A DNA stretch of 18,238 nt. Source: an uncultured Clostridia bacterium. Lineage in GTDB: Bacteria > Bacillota > Clostridia > Oscillospirales > Ruminococcaceae. This document shows positions 8,002-13,608 of this stretch, piece by piece. The position numbers and the translations under genes are program-made. Within the stretch, counting starts at the first letter, position 1, and every line of letters starts with the position of its first letter. The notes beneath the pieces are model-generated. The model did not search any database, was not told the origin of the DNA, and saw only the letters and a program-made list of their open reading frames with translations. Where the stretch lies: NCBI GenBank assembly GCA_947628385.1, contig CANQZS010000008.1, positions 1 to 18,238 on the forward strand, in the 5' to 3' direction.

Positions 8002-8030
8002 CTTTCTTTTTCAATCTATTTGATTCTCCT
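8002..8030. repeat. Direct repeat copy 2 (upstream of the long parA start)
   Basis: Matches 7478-7506 at 26 of 29 positions. It lies just before the start at 7989, and its last bases overlap that start's ribosome site. TAG stands where the other copy has TTG. Confidence 0.8.
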
Positions 8031-8043
8031 GTTCTTTTCACGC

Positions 8044-8078
8044 AAAAAGGCGGCCTGTGAGTTGTATCACAAGCCGCC
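8044..8078 (-). terminator. Intrinsic terminator after the small membrane-protein gene
   Basis: A 12-bp stem with one mismatch (GGCGGC and TGTGA arms, 6-nt loop) is followed on the minus strand by TTTTT. It sits 24 bp after the stop at 8102 and insulates the parA operon. Confidence 0.85.
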
Positions 8079-8101
8079 CTGCGGTTTTTGTTATTTGTAT
8101 T

Positions 8102-8530
8102 TTATCTTTCTGCAAAATACGCCCGTACACGAGCTAATACAGCGATAATGAAAACAACCGCAAGCACTATGGCAGCGGCATCTCCGACCATGTGCCAGTA
8201 CGGAACGGGAATTCGATAAGTGGAATAGAACATTTTCTCACCAACCGAATATTCAGCGTATTCTTCGGCAGAAACTTCCAGATAACCACCATCGCCGTTA
8301 GAATTGACATAATAGAGACGATGGGAATCATGAGCTGCGATTTCTTTGTCCGTAACCGTACAGACGTCCGTGCGATAAGAAACCGCGGATGCGGGAATTT
8401 CACCGAGGGTGTGCTTTTTGAGCGTGTGTCCATTGAGATAAAATATTCCCGGAAGAGCAAGGACGAGGAACGCGAGGACAAGAACAACAGTCGTCCCCAC
8501 GGCCAGTGTTTCTTTCGTTTTGTTTGTCAT
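8102..8530 (-). CDS. Small two-TM membrane protein, unknown function
   Basis: 142 residues: a first membrane helix (TLAVGTTVVLVLAFLVLALP), an extracytoplasmic domain of about 80 residues with beta-rich character (CTVTDKEIAAHDSHRLYYV, YSVGEKMFYSTYR), and a second helix (AAAIVLAVVFIIAVLA) with a short basic tail. This topology resembles DUF3592-like proteins, but I cannot assign it firmly. I chose ATG 8530: a frame extension to TTG 8581 would start upstream of the likely -10 box and has no ribosome site. The gene stands alone between two terminators. Confidence 0.7.
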   Translation of the reverse strand: MTNKTKETLAVGTTVVLVLAFLVLALPGIFYLNGHTLKKHTLGEIPASAVSYRTDVCTVTDKEIAAHDSHRLYYVNSNGDGGYLEVSAEEYAEYSVGEKMFYSTYRIPVPYWHMVGDAAAIVLAVVFIIAVLARVRAYFAER

Positions 8531-8561
8531 TTCTTTTTTTACTTCTCTTTTCTTTCCTGTG

Positions 8562-8589
8562 CTTATAGTACATAGATTCAATAATACAA
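8562..8589 (-). promoter_or_regulatory. Possible sigma-A promoter for the membrane-protein gene
   Basis: On the minus strand TTGTAT (8589-8584) and TATAAG (8567-8562) are spaced 16 bp apart, about 30 bp before the ATG at 8530. The match to consensus is moderate. Confidence 0.4.
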
Positions 8590-8606
8590 TGACATATGCA
8601 TAATAA

Positions 8607-8633
8607 CAAAAAGCCCCGCATTAAAGCGAGGCT
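8607..8633 (-). terminator. Intrinsic terminator ending the MNT-DUF3990 module
   Basis: Arms AGCCTCGC and GCGGGGCT (one G-U pair) with a 6-nt loop, followed on the minus strand by TTTTT. It lies 22 bp after the stop at 8656. Confidence 0.85.
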
Positions 8634-8655
8634 CTATTTTATTGAACGATTGCCG

Positions 8656-9129
8656 TTACACGCTCGGCTCCTGCCTCCTTGACATCCTTTCAGTCTGCCG
8701 TTTTCGATAGTCTCGCATCTCATCAAGTTTATCGCAAAACTGCCTTATGTCCATTTCGTGATAGGGATAATACATTCCTCGTATCTCATCTATCGAAATA
8801 TACTCCGTTATCTGTGAAAAGGAAAGACCAGTCATCCATTGATAATGTGCCAGTGCCCATCCGAGCCAGTATTCCCGGCTTCGCTGTTCCGAGAAAAACG
8901 GCTTCGGATAGTCCTTTTCTATGCCGCACACCATAAGCGCGAGTTCAACACCGGATCTTCCCGCAAGTACCGATACATTCCCACGCTCAAACTGCTTTGA
9001 GATCGGGGAGGATAAGAACATTTCCCAAAACGTCGAAAGATCGTACTTCAAATCATATACGGCATAATCCAGCATTCTACCGAAAGAGATCTTCGCTCTT
9101 TCGAGATATGTCCTGTCGTAAGCGGGCAT
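8656..9129 (-). CDS. DUF3990-associated partner protein (candidate antitoxin or regulator)
   Basis: 157 residues, soluble and helical. Motifs are MLDYAVYDLKYDLSTFWEMF, LAGRSGVELAL, and REYWLGWALAHYQWMTG followed by a segment ending MYYPYHEMDIRQFCDKL. From memory, this core occurs in proteins encoded next to DUF3990 genes, often followed by an XRE-type HTH. Here no HTH follows: the protein ends in a basic tail (YRKRQTERMSRRQEPSV), so this copy may be truncated or a stand-alone form. The ATG at 9129 is the only start in frame (an in-frame stop lies five codons upstream). It overlaps the end of the DUF3990 gene by 53 bp, so the two are translationally linked. The role is inferred from position. 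Confidence 0.75.
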   Translation of the reverse strand: MPAYDRTYLERAKISFGRMLDYAVYDLKYDLSTFWEMFLSSPISKQFERGNVSVLAGRSGVELALMVCGIEKDYPKPFFSEQRSREYWLGWALAHYQWMTGLSFSQITEYISIDEIRGMYYPYHEMDIRQFCDKLDEMRDYRKRQTERMSRRQEPSV

Positions 9130-9790
9130 CTCCTGATTTCATCTCCTCATCTATAATCTGTGTGATATACAAATCTCCATGCTGACGTCTGTTACGTTCA
9201 ACATTAAAATACTCATTTCTTGCGTCCTTGTCACGGGACAGCTTTTTGTCTAACCATTCGTCCGCCTTTGCGATCTCCGACCCCACAAACGTCAGTTGAG
9301 AAAATGCTTTCTCGCTTTTTAATACTATCTGTTGACCGAGATTGCCGAGATGCATCGCCTTTGACAGCTGACGGTAAGAAATTGTGCCGTTTATGAAGTC
9401 TTGTGCAAATGAAAAATAGCTGTCGTCCGCACGGTATCCTATAATGACATCTGCGGAAGAATAGTCAGGAGAAAAGTTTGATATGAGATATTCCTTTGCT
9501 TCGTTTGCAAGCACAGAAGAAACTTCAAACTGCCTGTTCTGCAAAAGCACTGAAAGCCAGTGCAGGGTACAATATTCCCGGTCGTTCAGATCAAGAACCG
9601 TAAGACCGTCCATATTGAGATCGTAAATATTGGCGTATCCGCTGCGCCCGTCGCCGACGCTCCATTCCTTGGCCATTTCAAGAGATTCGGTGCAATAAAA
9701 GCCGACACCGTAATCGTTATATTTTTTGCCATATCCGTAAACAGGCTTTTCTATCCTGTTCTCGGAGCCGTGATAGATTCGTTTGTTCAT
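9077..9790 (-). CDS. DUF3990-family protein, ADP-ribosyltransferase-like fold
   Basis: 237 residues. The N-terminal half has the DUF3990 signature: IYHGSENRI, then KKYNDYGVGFYCTESLEMAKEW and SADVIIGYRADDSYF. The His at YHGS, the Tyr of GVGFYCT and the following alternating strands fit the NAD-binding core of ADP-ribosyltransferases, the clan to which this family is assigned. The C-terminal 70 residues are charged and helical. Activity and target are unknown; NAD-dependent modification of a cell component is the likely guess. The start at 9790 has GGAGG at 8 nt; upstream in-frame Met or Val codons lack a site. It lies 23 bp after the nucleotidyltransferase gene. Confidence 0.8.
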   Translation of the reverse strand: MNKRIYHGSENRIEKPVYGYGKKYNDYGVGFYCTESLEMAKEWSVGDGRSGYANIYDLNMDGLTVLDLNDREYCTLHWLSVLLQNRQFEVSSVLANEAKEYLISNFSPDYSSADVIIGYRADDSYFSFAQDFINGTISYRQLSKAMHLGNLGQQIVLKSEKAFSQLTFVGSEIAKADEWLDKKLSRDKDARNEYFNVERNRRQHGDLYITQIIDEEMKSGDARLRQDISRKSEDLFR

Positions 9791-9813
9791 ACCATGTACC
9801 TCCGGGTCGACAA

Positions 9814-10140
9814 TTATATTATACACCAAATCTTCTCCCTTTCGGTCAGCAAATTCTCTACAAAATACGGCATCCTTGTTCGAGTCCTTTCCTCCTCCAA
9901 AGTATGCGTATCTACAATGTCGATCTCTTTTCCTATGCTTTCGGATAAGTCGTTATACAGACCGCCCATGTCGAACAGGCTTTTGATTGTTGAACCCGAA
10001 ATATCAACAAGAATGTCGACATCGCTGTCGTCGGTCGCCTCGCCCCGGGCATACGAGCCGAAAATATATACCGCTTTAAGCGCGTATTTTTCAGCAACCG
10101 GCGCGACGCGCTCACGTATTTCGTCCATCGTCATCACCAT
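9814..10140 (-). CDS. MNT-type nucleotidyltransferase (MntA-like)
   Basis: 108 residues, the usual length of minimal nucleotidyltransferases. The GSX10DXD motif is exact (GSYARGEATDDSDVD, about residues 28-42), and a third acidic position is present in EIDIVD (about 74-77), so the active site looks intact. Related MntA proteins AMPylate the HepT toxin and neutralise it. No HepT is present; the genes that follow encode a DUF3990 protein and its partner, which are the natural candidate substrates (inference). ATG at 10140 has GGAGG at 9 nt; an upstream ATG at 10188 would overlap the -10 box. Confidence 0.88.
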   Translation of the reverse strand: MVMTMDEIRERVAPVAEKYALKAVYIFGSYARGEATDDSDVDILVDISGSTIKSLFDMGGLYNDLSESIGKEIDIVDTHTLEEERTRTRMPYFVENLLTEREKIWCII

Positions 10141-10179
10141 ACCGTTATGCCTCCGTTTTCGATCATCTGTTGCAAGTAT

Positions 10180-10208
10180 ATTATACACCCGCTTTAATCT
10201 GATTGCAA
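10180..10208 (-). promoter_or_regulatory. Near-consensus sigma-A promoter of the MNT-DUF3990 module
   Basis: On the minus strand TTGCAA (10208-10203) and a perfect TATAAT (10185-10180) are separated by 17 bp. Transcription should begin near 10173, giving a leader of about 30 nt before the ATG at 10140. Confidence 0.85.
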
Positions 10209-10560
10209 CCTCAAATGCCTGTCAAATACGTCCGCGCAAAAGGCGCATTTGACCGACATCAGACTTTTTTTGTCAGTCGGGGGAGGGCGCAAATATAAAG
10301 CACATCTCCCCCGACATAACAGCTTTTGTTTTATGGTATATTTGTCCTCGACACCCCGACCGTTCGGGAAGTCAGCAGACGAACGGCGGCGTACCGTTCT
10401 CACGGGTCTTTGCCCTCACGTGGATCTCACGCGACCGCCCCCATTAGCTGCGACGGCTTACGGCGAGACGGTCGTCGTATCACGCTCGGCTTGTGGCTAG
10501 ACGGGAGTATCATTGTATTCCGCGCACCGTTATCGCTACCGGCTGCCTACCGGTATTGCA
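10209..10560. other. Non-coding interval with clustered inverted repeats
   Basis: I accept no gene here. It holds a perfect 10-bp inverted repeat (GTCGGGGGAG at 10276-10285 and its complement at 10306-10315, 20-nt spacer) and a 7-bp one (GTCAAAT at about 10222, ATTTGAC at about 10248, enclosing CGC and GCG). A short CCCGA/TCGGG hairpin lies near 10355. The rest to 10560 is GC-richer with no clear signal. It could be a transfer origin, an operator region or a structured leader RNA. Confidence 0.5.
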
Positions 10561-10695
10561 TCAGTACCGTTCAAACGCTCCCCGTTGTAAAATGAAACGG
10601 ATCATGGCGCGGTCTATGCGTGGCTCGGATGTACGGAAAAATATCTGCTGAATGGTTATTCGATTGTCAAAGTTCTCTCGCAGGGGAGCCGTCAT
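10561..10695 (-). CDS. Possible 44-residue protein
   Basis: The frame from ATG 10695 follows GAGG with about 5-6 nt. The peptide is compact and plausible as a real protein (RENFDNRITIQQIFF, then RAMIRFILQRGAFERY). Its alternating pattern loosely recalls small element-encoded TnpW-type proteins, but I cannot assign it. It lies 110 bp after the sigma-factor gene. Confidence 0.45.
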   Translation of the reverse strand: MTAPLRENFDNRITIQQIFFRTSEPRIDRAMIRFILQRGAFERY

Positions 10696-10748
10696 TCCCC
10701 CCCTCATCAGCAATAGGCAAAAAAAGGGGCGTTTGAATCGCAAAAATC

Positions 10749-10784
10749 AAAAAAAATTTTGAAAAATTTTTGAAAAATTTTGAA
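10749..10784. other. Phased A/T tracts (likely intrinsically bent DNA)
   Basis: Three consecutive AAAAATTTT blocks, each closed by TG or G, repeat every 10-11 bp, in phase with the helix. Next to them lies AATCGTTCGATT, a short inverted repeat. Confidence 0.6.
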
Positions 10785-10806
10785 TCGTTCGATTGTAAAA
10801 GAAATT

Positions 10807-11310
10807 TCAAATGCTTTGCAGATATTCTTTCAGGTGAGAAAGCGCTCTTTTTTTGTGCCGACTCACGCTGCCAACCGGAACACCGTATTGAGCCGCATAT
10901 TCGCGCGCCGTCATATTTCGGTAAAATAACGCGTCGATCAGATCCCGTTCGTCTGCTTCAAGGCGGGAAACGCTTTGCCGGAGGCAAGCGGCGTCACAAT
11001 GCTCAATAACGATTTCTTCAACATCCGGTTCCTGTGCCGCGATCCTGTCTTCTCCGATGTTTTCGACCGAACGCAGTTTGAATTTGGCATCAAGTTCTTT
11101 TATGTATCTGCGTCTTCTACGACACTTGTAGAAATCGTGGTATTCCGCGTCCGATACCTCTTGCAGCATCCCGTAGAGGTAAATGAATCGTTTGGCTTGA
11201 TATGATTTGTCTGCCGCGCGTCTTTGGTTGAAGACTTCAAACGAAATCTCGATATATTCACCGTTATTATCGCGGATAAATACTTTTGTGGGCTTTGTCC
11301 TATACTCCAT
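10807..11310 (-). CDS. Small sigma-70-like factor of mobile-element type
   Basis: 167 residues. The N-terminal part is charged (TKVFIRDNNGEYIEISFEVF). The C-terminal 60 residues form a sigma region 4-type HTH: LEADERDLIDALFYRNMTAR, then EYAAQYGVPVGSVSRHKKRA. Many conjugative elements of Firmicutes encode such short sigma-like activators, which control element genes; the target promoters are not known here. The ATG at 11310 has AAAGGA at 6 nt; the frame extends to 11334 but without a site. It lies 42 bp after a terminator-like hairpin whose arm can pair with its leader. Confidence 0.8.
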   Translation of the reverse strand: MEYRTKPTKVFIRDNNGEYIEISFEVFNQRRAADKSYQAKRFIYLYGMLQEVSDAEYHDFYKCRRRRRYIKELDAKFKLRSVENIGEDRIAAQEPDVEEIVIEHCDAACLRQSVSRLEADERDLIDALFYRNMTAREYAAQYGVPVGSVSRHKKRALSHLKEYLQSI

Positions 11311-11351
11311 AAAAATCCTTTCCGCGTCTGACACTCATCATCGCAGAAAGG

Positions 11352-11392
11352 AAAAACCGGCAGAGATAGCGTCAGACGCTAACCTGTCGGCA
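11352..11392 (-). terminator. Terminator or attenuator between Com-like and sigma genes
   Basis: On the minus strand an outer stem (CCGACAG with CTGCCGG) encloses the near-perfect TAGCGTC-T-GACGCTA, and TTTTT follows. It lies 60 bp after the stop at 11452. I see no promoter between it and the sigma gene. Confidence 0.8.
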
Positions 11393-11451
11393 TTTCATAG
11401 GCTCGATCCTACCGGGTATCCCGGCGTTTCCGGCACATAGGCTGTACTTGG

Positions 11452-11694
11452 TTAAGCTTGTTTCTGTTTTATTGATCGTCCCGGTATGTTGTGTTCCGGG
11501 ACAATACGCGGTATCTTGTACACGCCGATCCACGCGCGGCAGCGCGGACACCGCGTTTTTATCTCATATCGTTCGTCGTTCTCCTGTTGAAGCGCCTCTG
11601 CCCGAAGCGGCCGATCAGAACGTGTCTCACTTAAAAGCTTGCCGCATGATGGACACAAGACACGCTGAAACGGAGGCTTATCAAAACCTGTCAT
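11452..11694 (-). CDS. Com-like zinc-finger protein
   Basis: 80 residues with two CxxC knuckles: VLCPSCGKLL near residue 14 and IKTRCPRCRAWIGV near 48. The spacing and the GKLL and IKTRCPRC context match the Com family, first known as the translational activator of phage Mu mom. Here it is more likely a small nucleic-acid-binding protein of the element; the target is unknown. Its ATG overlaps the stop of the initiator gene as ATGA (11691-11694), so translation is coupled. Confidence 0.75.
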   Translation of the reverse strand: MTGFDKPPFQRVLCPSCGKLLSETRSDRPLRAEALQQENDERYEIKTRCPRCRAWIGVYKIPRIVPEHNIPGRSIKQKQA

Positions 11695-12809
11695 GTCAAT
11701 ACACCTCGCCTGTCTGCATTTTCCAGATCGTACTTCACCCGCATGTCATAGTATGAATCCTTTGTCGCTCTTGCATCGTACAAAGCCGCAAGTATGTATT
11801 GCCGTATATCGCGGACTCTTGTCTTGTTTTCAGACAGACACAGTATCACGTACTCGATATCGTCCGATTCGAGAGCAAGCAGCTTGTCTCTTACCACTTG
11901 GGATGGGTAATATGTGCCATGCACCCTGATCTGATCTTTTGTGCCGCATCTGTACAGTGTATCGGTCATGACGTCGACGATCACATCCAAAAGCGAAACG
12001 TCCTTTCTTGATGTGGGCGGTTGACTCAATATAAAATACTCGATGTTCGCGCAGACCATATCACGTAATGCGGCGATGCGCTCCGCCTTATTATCACCGT
12101 TCTCTTTCGACATCGCATCGGATCGCATCTCATCAAATGAATCGATAGGATACGATATCATAGGCACAGTAAAATCTTTTGTTTTTGTTTTAGTATTTTG
12201 TTTTATATTTACATTATTTAGCGCCTGAACGGGTTTTTCCTGTCTTGGAAAATCCCGTTTAGGTGACTTGTCGGAGGCTTCTGTCGGGACATTTTTTACC
12301 TGAACGGGATTTTCCCGTTTAGGTGAATTTGCAGCTGTCGCGTTAGGTGTCTTTGTCACCTGTACGGGATTTTCCCGTTTAGGTGAAAAGTCAATAATTC
12401 CAGTGCTTTCTGCCGCGTTTTGCTCGCCTCGCGGGGAAGTGTTATCATGTTTTTTTGAGGTGGCTTCTTTTTTTGTCGTCTTATTGTTAGAGTGTTTATC
12501 GGGAGCAGGAACATCCTGCGGCACCTCATACACTGTGTAGATCGTATCTTTTACACGTCCGTGACTGTCACGCGCTCGTGCGCGCGTGAGGTATCCTGCG
12601 CTTTCGAGTTCGGCAAGCGCCGCAGCGATAGAATCAACGCCGTCACGGCAAGTGGCGGCAAGTCCTTTTTGAGTGTAATCCCAGTCATCCGGCAAGGACA
12701 GCATAAATGATAAAAGTCCTTTTGCTTTGAGAGACAGACGACTGTCGTGAAAATGCGTATTGCTCATCACAGTGTAGTCTTTTGTCTTTGCAACGCGAAA
12801 TGTCGGCAT
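11691..12809 (-). CDS. Replication initiator-like protein (winged helix plus DUF6017)
   Basis: 372 residues. Residues 1-95 form a winged helix of the RepA_N/DnaD-like type (LSLKAKGLLSFMLSLPDDWD, ESAGYLTRAR). Residues 100-200 are a Lys/Asn/Pro-rich linker with three 20-residue repeats, each beginning SPKRENP or SPKRDFP. The C-terminal third (IEYFILSQ to YILAALYDA) matches DUF6017, typical of Firmicute element initiator-like proteins. It probably binds DNA and starts replication of the element. AGGAGG lies 7 nt before ATG 12809. The linker DNA carries palindromes and lies beside an AT-rich tract (separate entries), as in RepA_N replicons whose origin is inside rep. Confidence 0.82.
   Translation of the reverse strand: MPTFRVAKTKDYTVMSNTHFHDSRLSLKAKGLLSFMLSLPDDWDYTQKGLAATCRDGVDSIAAALAELESAGYLTRARARDSHGRVKDTIYTVYEVPQDVPAPDKHSNNKTTKKEATSKKHDNTSPRGEQNAAESTGIIDFSPKRENPVQVTKTPNATAANSPKRENPVQVKNVPTEASDKSPKRDFPRQEKPVQALNNVNIKQNTKTKTKDFTVPMISYPIDSFDEMRSDAMSKENGDNKAERIAALRDMVCANIEYFILSQPPTSRKDVSLLDVIVDVMTDTLYRCGTKDQIRVHGTYYPSQVVRDKLLALESDDIEYVILCLSENKTRVRDIRQYILAALYDARATKDSYYDMRVKYDLENADRRGVLT
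12170..12223. other. AT-rich tract inside the initiator gene
   Basis: About 54 bp dominated by T on the plus strand (TTTTGTTTTTGTTTTAG and on), encoding Asn/Lys/Thr codons. It directly abuts the palindromic repeats and could be the melting element of an origin. Confidence 0.5.
12224..12385. repeat. Three palindromic repeats at 60-bp period (candidate origin iterons)
   Basis: The arm CCCGTTTAGGTGA starts at 12254, 12314 and 12374. In each copy its partner arm (CCTGAACGGG or CCTGTACGGG) lies to the left; the loop is ATTTT in copies 2 and 3, and a longer insert in copy 1 has its own TTTTCC/GGAAAA pairing. They encode the 20-residue linker repeats. Confidence 0.8.
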
Positions 12810-12846
12810 CTTTCAACCTCCTGTTATTCAATTGTAATTGTGTGAT

Positions 12847-13059
12847 CTACCGGTCAAAGCCCTCGATAGTACGCTGACGCTTTTTTCGTGTAGATTCGTA
12901 TGGAATGATTTCTTCTTCACCGAAAATAATGCTGAATTCGGATTTTAAGAACGGATGTGTTTCCGCTTTCTGATAACTGCGGATCATATCGGAAGCATTT
13001 TCTCTTGTGGCTGTGCTGCCTATCATCATACCGTCCTTGAAAATATAGTAGCGCTTCAT
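12847..13059 (-). CDS. Small hypothetical protein
   Basis: 70 residues beginning MKRYYIFKDGMMIGS, with a helical middle (TRENASDMIRSYQKAE) and a basic C-terminus (STRKKRQRTIEGF). No family is recognised. The ribosome site is weak (GAAAG). It starts 11 bp after the HTH gene at 13071 and precedes the initiator gene by 37 bp, so it is an inner cistron of the same transcript. Confidence 0.6.
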   Translation of the reverse strand: MKRYYIFKDGMMIGSTATRENASDMIRSYQKAETHPFLKSEFSIIFGEEEIIPYESTRKKRQRTIEGFDR

Positions 13060-13070
13060 AACAGCTTTCT

Positions 13071-13298
13071 TTATCCTCTTTTCCTGCCTCTTTTAGATAG
13101 GTTTATATCAAAATTCTTTTGACCGAGTTCTGCGGAATATCCGGTCCGATTGCTGATAACACATCCGTCTTTAAGTCCACGCGCAAGCTCTCGGTAGACC
13201 GTAGCTCTGTTGCAGCCGACAGTTTTAGCGATCTTTCCGGGAGGTGCGCCTTGTTCGCGCATAAACTGGATCATTTGTCTGTCCTCAAAAGATAGCAT
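13071..13298 (-). CDS. Small HTH protein resembling IS30 transposase N-terminus (copy 2)
   Basis: 75 residues: LSFEDRQMIQFMREQG, then KIAKTVGCNRATVYRELARG, the HTH_38-type helix-turn-helix that opens IS30 transposases, followed by a basic tail (NLSKRGRKRG). The DDE domain is absent. ATG 13298 has GAGG at 8 nt; the frame extends to 13361 but without a site. It begins 10 bp after the stop of copy 1. The two look like a tandem pair of DNA-binding regulators derived from, or sharing origin with, IS30-type HTHs. Confidence 0.75.
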   Translation of the reverse strand: MLSFEDRQMIQFMREQGAPPGKIAKTVGCNRATVYRELARGLKDGCVISNRTGYSAELGQKNFDINLSKRGRKRG

Positions 13299-13308
13299 CT
13301 TTTTTCCC

Positions 13309-13608
13309 TCACTTCCACCCGTGGGCTTCCTTGCGGCGCTTCCGTTCATCATCAGGCACACGAAGTTTGGCTATATTGCGTCTTTGACGCGCATAGCTGA
13401 TCTTCACGTTTTCGTTTCCGAGTTCCGGATCGTAAACGATCCGAGACGTATCTTTATCTCTTTCGCCTGTGTCCCCGCGCATTAACTCGCGGAATATAGT
13501 CGAAGGATTTCTGCCGAGTTCAGCTGCAATTTTCGCAATCGTTACGCCGGCGTTATACATTTCGGCGATTTTGTATCGTTCTTCAAGTGAAAGATAACTG
13601 TACTTCAT
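13309..13608 (-). CDS. Small HTH protein resembling IS30 transposase N-terminus (copy 1)
   Basis: 99 residues: YLSLEERYKIAEMYNAGVTI, then AKIAAELGRNPSTIFRELMR, an HTH_38-type domain, then a basic, Arg-rich C-terminal half (YARQRRNIAKLRVPDDERKR). There is no catalytic domain. Its ATG overlaps the stop of the radical SAM gene as ATGA, and GAGGAG lies 8 nt upstream. It is probably a sequence-specific regulator of the element; its target is unknown. Confidence 0.75.
   Translation of the reverse strand: MKYSYLSLEERYKIAEMYNAGVTIAKIAAELGRNPSTIFRELMRGDTGERDKDTSRIVYDPELGNENVKISYARQRRNIAKLRVPDDERKRRKEAHGWK

Noticed and set aside
5760..8030. A canonical parS site near parA-parB
   Set aside because: I looked for a TGTTTCACGTGAAACA-like palindrome and saw none here or elsewhere in the window.
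9560..10252. Plus-strand frame of 230 codons opposite the DUF3990 and nucleotidyltransferase genes
   Set aside because: No domain is recognisable, no ribosome site stands out, and it is antisense to two genes with clear motifs, promoter and ribosome sites.
10249..10595. Plus-strand frames in the inverted-repeat interval
   Set aside because: Composition is Arg/Pro/Ser-rich without motifs, and the sequence is better explained as structured non-coding DNA.
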